Numbered from the stretch's first letter, positions 18,150-27,220 are shown. The stretch is DNA of 64,000 nucleotides from Echinicola sp. 20G (GCF_015533855.1 NZ_AP024154.1:1739001-1803000); one strand, 5' to 3'. Notes: generated by a model from the letters alone, not told the origin. Program-made: numbers and translations.

Positions 18150-18537
18150 GTTTAATTATTTTATAATTGTCTTTTAAGTTAATTCAAGATTTTAATAAAC
18201 CAAAGAAGTAAGAATGGATTTTATAAATGCTATGAAGACTTATGTTTAAGCTTCTAAAGGAATTTTGAAGCACAAAAATCCAAATTATCTTGGGTCTTTA
18301 TTTCAAATGGAAATATATAAAAAAATAATTAGCTAAAAGGATTTAGTTTTACTTGGAATTATGGGTTTTAGGCATTGTTTTTGATTTTTTAGTAAAAAAA
18401 TACGATTTGGTTATGGAAATGAAAGCTAAGGGGGTGAATTTTTGATAAAAATGTAAAATGTTTAATTGACTTTAAAAAATGGTGAAATTTGACAAATGGT
18501 TTTTGTACACTATAGATGATGAAATACTTGTCACCAA
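18150..18537. other. 388-base AT-rich intergenic region
   Basis: This gap lies upstream of the GMC gene and downstream of the SGNH hydrolase gene, both on the minus strand. It is strongly AT-rich and must hold the GMC promoter. No match to the Bacteroidota -7 element TAnnTTTG was found in the orientation needed. The last bases form one arm of a 19-bp hairpin. Confidence 0.5.
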
Positions 18538-18562
18538 TCAAAGGATTGGTGACAAGTATTTC
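18521..18562 (-). terminator. 19-bp perfect hairpin overlapping the 3' end of the SGNH gene
   Basis: 18521-18539 is the perfect inverted complement of 18544-18562, with a 4-base loop. One arm encodes the last seven sense codons of the SGNH hydrolase, and its stop codon is at the loop edge. No T-run follows on the minus strand. It probably acts as a terminator or mRNA 3'-end stabiliser. Confidence 0.6.
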
Positions 18563-19227
18563 CATACAGTTTCAGTAACAATTTTATGACCTTCCTCGGT
18601 TGGGTGAATGCCATCAGGTTGATTTAGCTCTGGATTTCCTCCCACTCCTTCCAATAGAAAAGGAATCAGGACTAAATCATTGTTTTGGGCTAGTTCAGGA
18701 TAGATTTTTTTAAATTCAGAAGTGTAGTCTTCCCCCATGTTTGGGGGGATTTGCATGCCTGCGAGCATTAGCTGAGTATTGGGATATTTATTTTTGACCT
18801 TGTCCAAAATAGCTTGTAAGTTTTCCTTTGTGGCACTGAGTTGTATTCCTCGAAGCCCATCATTACCTCCCAATTCCAAAATGAAAATGGCTGGTTCGTC
18901 TTCCAGAAACCAATCGATCCTGCTCAATCCACTTGCAGAGGTTTCTCCACTTAAGCCTCCATTGATTACTTTGTAGTCTAATTCTAAACTGTCTATTTTA
19001 TCCTGTATCAATGCCGGAAAAGCCTCTTCTTGATCTACGCCATAGCCTGCGGACATGCTATCTCCAAAGAAGAGTATGGTCTTTTCTGATTTTTTCTCAG
19101 TAGTTTGGGGCTCATCTTTTTTTTGAGCTACTTCTTCACGCTGAGAAGTAGAGTTGTTACAGGCAGAAAAGCTGATGATAAAGCCTAAAAACAATGATAA
19201 TCGAGATATTACGTGTAATTTATACAT
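18538..19227 (-). CDS. SGNH/GDSL hydrolase, TesA/arylesterase-like lipoprotein
   Basis: This 229-residue esterase of the TesA (thioesterase I/arylesterase/lysophospholipase) group has a lipoprotein signal with Cys23 in FSAC. SGNH blocks are clear: GDS with S57 (FFGDSMSAGYG), a Gly block in NGGLSGE, the Asn in GGNDG, and D205/H208 in DGIHPTEEGH. It should hydrolyse ester or thioester bonds at the envelope. The gene is divergent from a YbbA/YbbP-like ABC exporter, the same arrangement as tesA-ybbAP in E. coli, which supports the TesA-group assignment. Confidence 0.88.
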   Translation of the reverse strand: MYKLHVISRLSLFLGFIISFSACNNSTSQREEVAQKKDEPQTTEKKSEKTILFFGDSMSAGYGVDQEEAFPALIQDKIDSLELDYKVINGGLSGETSASGLSRIDWFLEDEPAIFILELGGNDGLRGIQLSATKENLQAILDKVKNKYPNTQLMLAGMQIPPNMGEDYTSEFKKIYPELAQNNDLVLIPFLLEGVGGNPELNQPDGIHPTEEGHKIVTETVWKYLSPIL

Positions 19228-19416
19228 AAAGTGAAACTTATTCTGGCGGATTTTCGATTTATATAGTTATTAATTAAATGAAGCCTAATCATCAAAAATG
19301 ATTAATTTTCAGTGAAACCCGTATCTATTTTGAGCAATATTCCAGGACTTATTCACTTAAACCAAAAATAAGGCCTGAATTGTTTCATCTCCAACATAAT
19401 ATTTAGAATTAGCTTT

Positions 19417-20094
19417 ATGACCATACTTTCCGTAGAAAATGTAAGTAAGATTTACCAAAGTGGAGCACGTAAGCTTACCGTTTTGGATGCAGTAAACTTG
19501 GCTGTGGAGGCTGGGGACAGCATAGCCATTGTGGGGCCTTCAGGAAGTGGAAAAACGACATTGCTGGGCTTGTGTGCTGGCTTGGACAGTGCTTCCTCAG
19601 GTAGTGTGAAGTTAAATGGCCATCAATTGGAATTATTGTCCGAGGATCAGCGGGCAGCAGTTCGAAGCCAGGAAATTGGATTTATTTTTCAAAATTTTCA
19701 ATTGCTGCCGACACTTACTGCTTTGGAAAATGTAATGGTTCCACTAGAGCTTAAAAAAAGAAAGGATGCCAAGGAGAAGGCTATGGAGCTTTTAAAGGAA
19801 GTAGGTTTAGGGGATCGATCCACCCACTATCCTACCCAGCTTTCAGGCGGTGAGCAACAGCGGGTTTCTATTGCCCGGGCCTTTGCTAACGAGCCCAAAA
19901 TCTTGTTTGCCGACGAACCGACAGGAAACCTTGATACTGAAACCGGTGAAATGATTGAAGACCTGATTTTTAATCTTAACAAGGCTTCAGGGACTACTCT
20001 TATTCTGGTTACCCATGATGCTGAATTGGCTGCCAAAACCAATAGGATCATTCATATTAAAGGAGGGAAAATTCAAGAAAATCAACATGCATAG
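19417..20094 (+). CDS. ABC transporter ATP-binding protein, YbbA/LolD-like
   Basis: This 225-residue ATPase of the MacB/LolD/YbbA type has Walker A GPSGSGKTT (40-48), Q-loop FQNFQLLPTLTALEN, signature LSGGEQQRV (near 142) and Walker B FADEPTGNLD. It should power the FtsX-like permease encoded next, whose start lies 8 bases inside this gene. The divergent TesA-like gene completes the tesA-ybbA-ybbP arrangement. The substrate is not established for this family; lipids or hydrophobic molecules at the envelope are suspected. Confidence 0.92.
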   Translation: MTILSVENVSKIYQSGARKLTVLDAVNLAVEAGDSIAIVGPSGSGKTTLLGLCAGLDSASSGSVKLNGHQLELLSEDQRAAVRSQEIGFIFQNFQLLPTLTALENVMVPLELKKRKDAKEKAMELLKEVGLGDRSTHYPTQLSGGEQQRVSIARAFANEPKILFADEPTGNLDTETGEMIEDLIFNLNKASGTTLILVTHDAELAAKTNRIIHIKGGKIQENQHA

Positions 20095-22606
20095 AATTTC
20101 ATGGATTTTAAAAATGGCCTTGAGGGATTTCCGTAAAAACAAGGCCAAATTGTTATTGTTTGTATCCTCCATTGTGATTGGGATTGCAGCGTTGGTAGCG
20201 ATCAATTCCTTTGGAGATAATTTGGAACATGATATCGATAGTCAGGCCAAGGAGCTTTTGGGAGCGGATTTGGTCTTGGAGAATAACCAGCCTATCGGTG
20301 ATCAGGAGTTGGATAGCATGGCTCAGGAAATGGCTGAAGAAGTCAATTTTGCCAGTATGGTGGCTTTTCCGAAAAGTGGAGAAAGCAGGTTGGTGCAGGT
20401 GAGAGCTTTGGAAGGTGATTATCCTTTTTATGGACAATTGGAGACTGTACCTGGAGCAGCAGCCAAAGGATTCAGGGATGGAGCAAAGAAAGCTTTGGTG
20501 GAGAAGATCTTGATGGATCAATTTGATGCGAAGGTAGGAGATAGTGTAAGGGTTGGTAAGGTGTTTTTTGAAATTGTGGGAGAGCTGCACGAAGCACCCG
20601 GACAAACTGGCATAACGGCTACAGTAGCACCTGTGGTTTATATACCTATGGCTTATGCGGATGCGACAGGCTTGATCCAATATGGAAGTCGGGTAAACTA
20701 TCAGCGTTATTTCAAATTCGCTGAAAATACCAATGTAGATGATTTGATTAAGCCTTATCAAGATCAATGGGAAGAAGATCATGTAGATGCAGATACTGTA
20801 GAAGATAGAAAAAGAAGGACAGGTAGGTCCTTTGAAAACCTATCCGATTTTTTGAGCCTTGTGGCTTTTATAGCATTGCTTTTGGGCTGTGTGGGAGTGG
20901 CCAGTGCAGTGAATGTTTTTGTGAAGGAAAAGCTACCCTCAGTGGCAGTGCTGAGGTGTTTGGGAGTCTCTTCAACGGATACTTTCTTGATTTATCTTAC
21001 TCAGATAATGATCATGGGCTTAATTGGGTCGATTCTTGGTGCTTTTCTGGGAACCTTGATCCAATATGTCCTGCCTCAAGTCTTTAGTGATTTTTTGCCC
21101 GTTGAGGTGACGGTCCAGATTTCTTGGGCTGCGGTGGGTTTTGGTGTATTGACAGGTTTGTTCATTTCCTTGCTCTTTGCCCTTTTACCATTGCTTAAAA
21201 TTCGTAAGGTTCCTCCTATGATGACCCTTAGGACAGATGCAGAAGTGGCGAAGTTTGTACGGGATCCGTGGAGATGGTTGGTGATGATAGGAATAGCTGT
21301 TTTCATCTTCGGGTTTAGTCTAATGTTGCTGGATGGCTGGGAACAAGCTCTGGGTTTTACAGTTTTTGTGATTTTGGCATTTGGAGCACTTTGGTTGGTG
21401 GGGACGGCCATAATGTGGGCGATCAGGAAGTTTTTGCCTTTGTCCCTTAGTTACCCCATTAGACAGTCTTTAGCCAATTTGTATAGACCCAATAACCAAA
21501 CTATCTCATTGATAGCGACCATTGGTTTGGGTACGGCCATGATTTCTACCTTATTCTTTATCCAAAACCAGTTGTTGGATCAGGTACAATTTGCTGACAA
21601 GGAAGATCAACCCAATATGCTGTTTTTCGATATACAGACCAATCAGGTAGATAAAGTTAAAGCAGCAGTGAAGAAAGAAGGCTTACCTGTTATGCAGGAA
21701 GTTCCGATTGTGACCATGCGCTTGGATGAGATCAATGGCATAGATAAGTCAGAAAACAATGAGTTGCCTGATGATGACCAAAGATCCAGAGGGCTTTATA
21801 ATAGGGAATTTAGGGTGACCTATAGAGACACTTTGGTGGAGTCAGAGAAGTTAGCAGAAGGGAAATTGTATAAGGTGGAAAGTGAAAGAGATAGCATCTT
21901 TGTGTCTTTTGATAAGGGCTATGCAGAGCGTACTGGGGTGAAGCTTGGTGATGAGCTGGTCTTTAATGTGCAGGGACGGCCACTGACTACTTATGTGGGA
22001 TCTTTCAGGGAAGTGAATTTCCGCCAGGTTTCTACCAATTTCTTAGTATTGTTTCCTGCCAATGTATTGGAGAAGGCACCAAAATTCCATGTGGTCATTA
22101 CCAAATCCAAGACTGACACGCAAGCAGCAAAAGTGCAAAATGAAATTGTCCGGGCCTTTCCAAATATTTCCGTGATCAACTTGGGAACCATCGTCGATAC
22201 ATTAGAGGAAATACTAAGTAAGATCAGTTTTGTAATTCAGTTTATGGCGCTTTTCAGCATTGTCACCGGTATTTTGGTGCTGATCAGTTCACTGATCATA
22301 AGCAAATACCAGCGGATGAAAGAGAGTATTTTGCTGCGAACTTTAGGGGCAAGCTCCCCTGTGGTAAGAACCATTAATACATTGGAGTATTTCTTTTTGG
22401 GAAGCTTGGCATCCTTAAGCGGGATTATATTGTCCTTTATAGCGACGGCTTTGCTTAGTATTTTTGTTTTCGATTTCCCGGTTCGTTGGGCATGGGCTGA
22501 GGCAGCAGTGATTTATGTGATCATTACAGCAATTACCGTGGTTTTGGGCTGGCTGAATGGAAAGAATATTATCAACAAACCTCCCATGGAAATATTAAGA
22601 GGATAA
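20087..22606 (+). CDS. FtsX-like ABC transporter permease, YbbP-like
   Basis: This large permease (about 839 residues) has an N-terminal membrane helix (ILKMALRDFRKNKAKLL then a hydrophobic run), a periplasmic MacB-PCD-like domain, and two FtsX four-helix regions (about 270-410 and 720-835) flanking central helices. This ten-helix layout is that of YbbP/DevC-like permeases. The start was moved to the ATG at 20087, which overlaps the ATPase gene by 8 bases; the longer frame starts inside that gene without need. It should act with the upstream ATPase in envelope export or lipid handling. Confidence 0.9.
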   Translation: MHRISWILKMALRDFRKNKAKLLLFVSSIVIGIAALVAINSFGDNLEHDIDSQAKELLGADLVLENNQPIGDQELDSMAQEMAEEVNFASMVAFPKSGESRLVQVRALEGDYPFYGQLETVPGAAAKGFRDGAKKALVEKILMDQFDAKVGDSVRVGKVFFEIVGELHEAPGQTGITATVAPVVYIPMAYADATGLIQYGSRVNYQRYFKFAENTNVDDLIKPYQDQWEEDHVDADTVEDRKRRTGRSFENLSDFLSLVAFIALLLGCVGVASAVNVFVKEKLPSVAVLRCLGVSSTDTFLIYLTQIMIMGLIGSILGAFLGTLIQYVLPQVFSDFLPVEVTVQISWAAVGFGVLTGLFISLLFALLPLLKIRKVPPMMTLRTDAEVAKFVRDPWRWLVMIGIAVFIFGFSLMLLDGWEQALGFTVFVILAFGALWLVGTAIMWAIRKFLPLSLSYPIRQSLANLYRPNNQTISLIATIGLGTAMISTLFFIQNQLLDQVQFADKEDQPNMLFFDIQTNQVDKVKAAVKKEGLPVMQEVPIVTMRLDEINGIDKSENNELPDDDQRSRGLYNREFRVTYRDTLVESEKLAEGKLYKVESERDSIFVSFDKGYAERTGVKLGDELVFNVQGRPLTTYVGSFREVNFRQVSTNFLVLFPANVLEKAPKFHVVITKSKTDTQAAKVQNEIVRAFPNISVINLGTIVDTLEEILSKISFVIQFMALFSIVTGILVLISSLIISKYQRMKESILLRTLGASSPVVRTINTLEYFFLGSLASLSGIILSFIATALLSIFVFDFPVRWAWAEAAVIYVIITAITVVLGWLNGKNIINKPPMEILRG

Positions 22607-22652
22607 ATTTTTGAAATTTTTCTTCCTTATTGAAACCTTTTACTATAAATAG

Positions 22653-22664
22653 ATGTATATACAT
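22653..22664. promoter_or_regulatory. Palindromic operator candidate upstream of the MarR gene
   Basis: The perfect 12-bp palindrome ATGTATATACAT lies 24 bases before the MarR gene start. Its TGTATATACA core and flanking TT/AA recur upstream of the YceI gene at 23156-23165, which suggests autoregulation by the MarR protein. Confidence 0.65.
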
Positions 22665-22687
22665 TAAATACAAAGGCAAGTTATAAT

Positions 22688-23137
22688 ATGAAGATAGAGG
22701 AAGCCATTAAACAGAAGACCTTTAAGAGTCCATATAACAAAGCAGTGGTGAACTTGTTGTACACGCAGAGTTATTTGGTGACGCATCAGAGTAAGCTTTT
22801 CAAGCCTTATGAGCTTTCTCCTGAGCAATACAATGTGCTTCGGATTTTACGTGGTCACTATCCTGACCCAATCACAGTTTCTTCTATTCAGGATAGGATG
22901 CTTAATAAAATGTCCAACGCTTCTCGTTTAGTGGAAAAGCTTAAACAGAAGGGGTTTGCGGAAAGAAAAGAGTGTCCTGCTGATAGGAGGCAAGTAGACA
23001 TCACCATTACGCAAAAGGGCTTAGCGCTTCTGGAACTTTTGGATGAAGAAATTAAAACCTTTAACGATAGAGTGATCAATCTTAGTGAAGAAGAAGTAAA
23101 TCAATTAAATGATCTGTTGGATAAACTAAGAGGATAA
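22688..23137 (+). CDS. MarR family transcriptional regulator
   Basis: This 149-residue winged-helix regulator has the MarR fold: an N-terminal helix, LSPEQYNVLRIL, the recognition-helix region MSNASRLVEKLKQKG and the wing residues ECPADRRQVDITITQKG, including the conserved D-R motif. The YceI gene follows after 75 bases. Identical palindromes before both genes point to autorepression and control of yceI. Such MarR/YceI pairs are common in Bacteroidota. The ligand is not known. Confidence 0.92.
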   Translation: MKIEEAIKQKTFKSPYNKAVVNLLYTQSYLVTHQSKLFKPYELSPEQYNVLRILRGHYPDPITVSSIQDRMLNKMSNASRLVEKLKQKGFAERKECPADRRQVDITITQKGLALLELLDEEIKTFNDRVINLSEEEVNQLNDLLDKLRG

Positions 23138-23155
23138 AAAATTTCGTTATATATG

Positions 23156-23165
23156 TGTATATACA
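23156..23165. promoter_or_regulatory. Second TGTATATACA operator candidate, upstream of yceI
   Basis: The 10-bp palindrome TGTATATACA followed by TTTAAT matches the box before the MarR gene (TGTATATACATTAAAT). It sits about 48 bases upstream of the YceI start, in a promoter-like position. Confidence 0.65.
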
Positions 23166-23212
23166 TTTAATGTTAAAACTTAAAATTATAAAACTATAAA
23201 AATCAAATTGTT

Positions 23213-23740
23213 ATGAGTACTACAAAATGGACTATCGACCCAACACACTCTGAAATCAATTTCAAAGCCAAACACTTGGTGATTTCGACTGTAACCGGAA
23301 AATTCAAAAAGTTTGCTGGAGAAGCAGAAGTGGAATCTGAAGATTTCAATGGCGCTAAAGTGAGTTTTACTGCCGACATTGATAGTATTGACACCAACCA
23401 ATCAGATCGTGATGCCCACTTAAAATCTGGAGATTTCTTTGATGCAGAGAAGTATCCTCAACTGAAGTTCTCCAATGGTGTTTTGGAAAATAAAGGAGGA
23501 GAGTATGTTTTGAAAGGTGACCTGACCATCAAGGAAACGACCAAGCCTATTGAACTTTCCGTTGATTTTGGTGGGGTAGCAGATGACCCTTACGGAAATA
23601 CCAAGGCAGGATTTGAGCTGGAAGGAAAAATCAGTCGAAAAGAATACGGGCTAACTTGGAATGCGGTGACTGAAGCAGGTAGTGTGGTAGTGGGCGATCA
23701 AATTAAGATTTTGGCCAGTGTCCAATTGGTAAAAGGTTAA
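23213..23740 (+). CDS. YceI family protein (lipocalin-like isoprenoid binder)
   Basis: This 175-residue YceI/TT1927B-type beta-barrel binds polyisoprenoid-like molecules in characterised members. Family marks are WTIDPTHSEINFKAKHL at the N-terminus, DFFDAEKYPQLKF and GDLTIKETTKP in the middle, and the C-terminal GDQIKILASVQL. There is no signal peptide, so it is probably cytosolic, like the common Bacteroidota form and unlike periplasmic E. coli YceI. It is likely controlled by the MarR regulator encoded upstream. Confidence 0.93.
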   Translation: MSTTKWTIDPTHSEINFKAKHLVISTVTGKFKKFAGEAEVESEDFNGAKVSFTADIDSIDTNQSDRDAHLKSGDFFDAEKYPQLKFSNGVLENKGGEYVLKGDLTIKETTKPIELSVDFGGVADDPYGNTKAGFELEGKISRKEYGLTWNAVTEAGSVVVGDQIKILASVQLVKG

Positions 23741-23772
23741 TCCAACTTAATTTAAACACACACACAGGAAGA

Positions 23773-23805
23773 AAAGGCCATGTCAAATTTTGACATGGCC
23801 TTTCT
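23773..23805. terminator. Bidirectional terminator after yceI
   Basis: An inverted repeat around AAAGGCCATGTCA (23773-23785) and TGACATGGCCTTT (23791-23803) is followed by CTTT. It lies between the converging YceI gene and a small membrane protein gene. Confidence 0.8.
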
Positions 23806-23812
23806 TTAGTCT

Positions 23813-24001
23813 TTACTTTTTGGTCTCTTTGTACTGTTTCCAGAAGTAAATGGGAAACACCAATGCTTTTAGTTTCCATTCATTTTTTTCTTTTTGACCC
23901 AATGTTTCGTCTTTATGAACGGTGTTGTACATCATGGAGGCCATGATGGCATGTCCAAATAGCAGAATGAACAGGACAGCATATATGATCAATTCGGTCA
24001 T
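23813..24001 (-). CDS. Small single-pass membrane protein, unknown function
   Basis: This predicted 62-residue protein has one transmembrane helix (about 5-24, IIYAVLFILLFGHAIMAS) and a charged cytosolic tail ending WKQYKETKK. The start at 24001 (MTELIIY) is preferred: the frame runs 36 residues further upstream but that stretch overlaps the promoter side of the divergent gene and does not look coding. The family is not recognised. Confidence 0.55.
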   Translation of the reverse strand: MTELIIYAVLFILLFGHAIMASMMYNTVHKDETLGQKEKNEWKLKALVFPIYFWKQYKETKK

Positions 24002-24158
24002 CTTATATCTTTTAACTCTTCGAAATTCCCAAGACGGGTGTTTTTTAAACAGATTATCGTATTTTATTTTTATATTATGCAATAAGAATAGAAAACAATA
24101 AATCCGCAAAAGGAGCCATTTTTAAAGGCTTTGCGAATATCCATAAATTAAATTGTTT

Positions 24159-25370
24159 ATGAAAATTGGCTTGATCAAAGAAGGGAAAATCCCCGTGGAT
24201 AGACGGGTAGCTTTTAGTCCCCAGCAATTGAAAGATATAAATGAAACTTATGAAGGACAGGCGATATTTGTCGTGCAAAAAAGTGATTTGAGGGCATATA
24301 CCGATGAAGAGTACCTGAATGCAGGAATAGAACTTGTTTCCGACGTAAGTGATTGCGATGTGCTGATGGGAATTAAAGAAGTTCCTATTGATCAATTAAT
24401 AGCTGATAAAACCTACTTTTTCTTTTCGCATACCATCAAAGCCCAACCCTATAACAGAGGCTTGCTCAGAGCAGTTTTGGAAAAGAATATCAGATTGATT
24501 GATTATGAAGTGCTCCGTGCAAATAATGAGCGCGTAGTGGCTTTTGGTCGATGGGCAGGGATAGTGGGAGGATATAATGGATTATGGACTTACGGCAAGA
24601 AGGCCAGTTTGTTTGATATGAAAAGGGCTCGAGATTGCTTTGACCTCAAGGAGTTGCATGATGAGGTGAGAAATATCCAGCTTCCCCCAATCAAAATGGT
24701 AATTACCGGAAATGGTCGGGTTGGGAATGGGGTAAAAGAAATCCTGGAAGTGGCTAGTATCAGGGAGGTGAGTCCTAAGGAATTGCTCAATAATTATTAC
24801 GATGAGCCGGTTTTTGCCCAATTGGCCATGGAAGATTATAACAGAAGAAAAACTGATGGTGGATATGATAAGGAGGAGTTTTATTCTCAACCGGAAAAGT
24901 ATGAAAGCCATTTTTTGAAGTACACCGAAGTAAGTGACATTCTTTTTGCTGCTGCTTTTTGGGACCCCAAGGCTCCCAAACTTTTTACGGCTAAAGATGT
25001 GGCTAAAGATGATTTCAACCTTTCTGTCATTGCGGATATTACCTGTGATATTGATGGATCTGTGCCGACTACTATTAAGCCAAGCACCATTGCCGATCCC
25101 GTTTATGATGTGGACAGGGAAACCATGGAGGAGATTCCAGCCTTTGGCGAGCAATTGAGTATTTCTGTGATGGCAATAGATAATTTGCCTTGCGAGCTGC
25201 CCAGAGATGCCTCTGCTGATTTTGGCAGTCAGCTGATGAGGGCAGTTATTCCCGCTTTATTGGAGGAAGGAAACCCAATTATCGAGGAAGCAACCATTGC
25301 TAAAAATGGTGTTTTAACGCCTAAATACAGCTACCTGGAGGGTTTTGTAAAGGAGGATCCCAATGCTTGA
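24159..25370 (+). CDS. Saccharopine dehydrogenase-like / alanine dehydrogenase-type NAD(P) oxidoreductase
   Basis: This 403-residue protein has an AlaDH/PNT N-terminal domain (MKIGLIKEGKIPVDRRVAFSP, then a KEV motif in GIKEVPIDQL) and a Rossmann domain with GNGRVGNGVKE. The overall pattern matches saccharopine dehydrogenase (NAD+, lysine-forming, LYS1 type) and its bacterial relatives. The start was moved to ATG 24159 because the longer frame opens at TTG. Its stop lies inside the deoC start (8-base overlap), so they are translationally coupled. The true substrate is uncertain; lysine or another amino acid is likely. Confidence 0.75.
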   Translation: MKIGLIKEGKIPVDRRVAFSPQQLKDINETYEGQAIFVVQKSDLRAYTDEEYLNAGIELVSDVSDCDVLMGIKEVPIDQLIADKTYFFFSHTIKAQPYNRGLLRAVLEKNIRLIDYEVLRANNERVVAFGRWAGIVGGYNGLWTYGKKASLFDMKRARDCFDLKELHDEVRNIQLPPIKMVITGNGRVGNGVKEILEVASIREVSPKELLNNYYDEPVFAQLAMEDYNRRKTDGGYDKEEFYSQPEKYESHFLKYTEVSDILFAAAFWDPKAPKLFTAKDVAKDDFNLSVIADITCDIDGSVPTTIKPSTIADPVYDVDRETMEEIPAFGEQLSISVMAIDNLPCELPRDASADFGSQLMRAVIPALLEEGNPIIEEATIAKNGVLTPKYSYLEGFVKEDPNA

Positions 25371-26031
25371 TGTGAGAAAATACTTAGAGCATACCTTGCT
25401 TAAGCCTGACCTGACCGACTATGATATCAATGCTTTGGTTGAACAGGCGAAGGTTTCTCAGTTTGTAGGTGTTTGCGTCCCGCCTTTTTGGGTGAAAAAG
25501 GTAAAAAGGGAATTGCAAGATGAGAATATTCAAGTGGTTACTGTGGTGGGTTTTCCACTAGGTTATCAAATGACAGAAACCAAAGTCTTTGAAACCCAAC
25601 AAGCCATAAAAAATGGAGCAGATGAAATCGACGTGGTATGGTCATTGTCTGCTTATAAATCTCGGATGAACTGGCCAAAGATCGAGTTGGCGAAGTTATC
25701 ATCTGTGTGTCATGAAGAAGGAAAAATACTGAAAGTAATCATTGAGACAGCTTTACTTTCTGACGAAGAAAAGGTGGAGGCCTGCAAGCTTTGTAGCGAT
25801 GCCGGCGTGGATTATGTCAAGACTTCAACTGGATTTTCCACATCTGGCGCCCAATTGGAGGACATTAGATTGATGAGGGAAAATTTGCCCAGCAATGTTG
25901 GGGTCAAGGCCAGTGGGGGGATCAAAACATTAGACCAAGTGCTTGATTTTATTCAGGCTGGAGCTGATAGGATAGGCACCAGTTCTGGTGTAGACATATT
26001 AAAAGAAATGGCAGAAAGAGTGGAAAAGTAA
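25363..26031 (+). CDS. deoC: Deoxyribose-phosphate aldolase
   Basis: This 222-residue class I aldolase should cleave 2-deoxyribose-5-phosphate to glyceraldehyde-3-phosphate and acetaldehyde. The Schiff-base lysine is K153 in VDYVKTSTGF; the second active-site lysine is in GVKASGGIKT, and the phosphate region is GADRIGTSSG. Length matches DeoC. It overlaps the preceding dehydrogenase gene by 8 bases and ends only 4 bases before the convergent phosphate transporter gene, with no terminator between them. Confidence 0.93.
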   Translation: MLDVRKYLEHTLLKPDLTDYDINALVEQAKVSQFVGVCVPPFWVKKVKRELQDENIQVVTVVGFPLGYQMTETKVFETQQAIKNGADEIDVVWSLSAYKSRMNWPKIELAKLSSVCHEEGKILKVIIETALLSDEEKVEACKLCSDAGVDYVKTSTGFSTSGAQLEDIRLMRENLPSNVGVKASGGIKTLDQVLDFIQAGADRIGTSSGVDILKEMAERVEK

Positions 26032-26035
26032 AATG

Positions 26036-27220
26036 TTATGGGGCTTGATCGACTGGTGTTTTTTCAACAACCTCTATTTTTTTACCCGCTTCCAAATCCC
26101 TGACATCCCCATCCTTATTGAAATATATTAATAGGAATGGAATCACAAAAAAGGCCAAAAGAATGTAAGTCACCCCGATGAACTTTTTCTTGGCGGACTC
26201 TTTTCCGAAGTAAATGGCCATTTTAACAGGGATATTCCTCAGTGCCGGAAATGGCAAGAAAATCAGTGCCCCGATGAAGTTGAAAAGAAAGTGGACAATG
26301 GCTATGGCTATGGCAGCCTCAGTTTTATAAATCGCCGCGATTGCCGCAGTGATAGTAGTGCCTATATTGGCTCCAATGATAAAAGGAAAAACCTTGTTGA
26401 GCGATACTTTTTTGGTGGCCACCGCCGGAACTAGCAGTGAAGTGGTCACGGTACTGGATTGGACAGCTGCCGTGAAAAACACGCCATAGGCGAAAGCACG
26501 ATAAGAGTACTTGAAAATATGCTTACTTACTTGTTTGAAACTAGTGGATACAAATGTCTTGTAAACTGAGGAAGATAGAATTTTGATCGAGAGGAAAAGT
26601 AAAATGACACTAATGATCAGCGCCACTATGGGGAAGTCTATCCATTCAATCAAAGTCTTACTGATGGACCTGGTAAAGATGATATTATAGGTGTAATCCT
26701 GACCTAAACTTCCAGAGGCATTGAAGAGAGTACCTGATACATAAGTGGCTATTCGGCTTAAGAAACCAAAGTAATACTCTAGTGGCAATAAGATGATCAC
26801 CGTGAAAATATTGAAAAGATCATGAAGCACCCCAGCTGAAATGGCTTTCCGGAATTCACTTTTCTTCATGATATAAGTAAAGGAAACCAAGGTGGAGGTA
26901 ATCGTGGTGCCGATATTCGCACCCATTACTAATGGGACTGCCTGCATAATGCTGAGGCTTCCAGAAGCAACGACTGCTACGATCATTGCTGTCACAGTAC
27001 TGCTGGATTGGATCAGGGCGGTCATCAGCAAGCCAATAAACAACCCGACAAAAGGATTATTGGTGGCCATGAATATTTCATTGGCTACCTCATTGTTCAT
27101 ATTTAGGAGGGAAACGGTCAAAAGATCTATCGAAGTCATGAAAAGAATGAGCGCAAATACCATTTGCGCAACCATGATCCACCGATTATAAGATTCTTTT
27201 TTCTGTGTTTCTTCCGTCAT
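26036..27220 (-). CDS. Na/Pi cotransporter family protein (NptA/SLC34-like)
   Basis: This 394-residue membrane protein has two inverted Na_Pi_cotrans repeats, each with the diagnostic QSSS/QSST motif: LIQSSSTVTAM (about 70-79) and AVQSSTVTTSL (about 252). Paired GANIGTTIT stretches follow each. It should import phosphate with Na+. It lacks the C-terminal PhoU-like domain found in longer bacterial versions. The gene is divergent from a PiT-like transporter across a 329-base region, so two phosphate transporter families face each other. Confidence 0.9.
   Translation of the reverse strand: MTEETQKKESYNRWIMVAQMVFALILFMTSIDLLTVSLLNMNNEVANEIFMATNNPFVGLFIGLLMTALIQSSSTVTAMIVAVVASGSLSIMQAVPLVMGANIGTTITSTLVSFTYIMKKSEFRKAISAGVLHDLFNIFTVIILLPLEYYFGFLSRIATYVSGTLFNASGSLGQDYTYNIIFTRSISKTLIEWIDFPIVALIISVILLFLSIKILSSSVYKTFVSTSFKQVSKHIFKYSYRAFAYGVFFTAAVQSSTVTTSLLVPAVATKKVSLNKVFPFIIGANIGTTITAAIAAIYKTEAAIAIAIVHFLFNFIGALIFLPFPALRNIPVKMAIYFGKESAKKKFIGVTYILLAFFVIPFLLIYFNKDGDVRDLEAGKKIEVVEKTPVDQAP

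Noticed and set aside
20153..20782. 209-residue minus-strand reading frame
   Set aside because: It is antisense to the ABC permease gene; Ile/Ser-rich composition mirrors the opposite strand.
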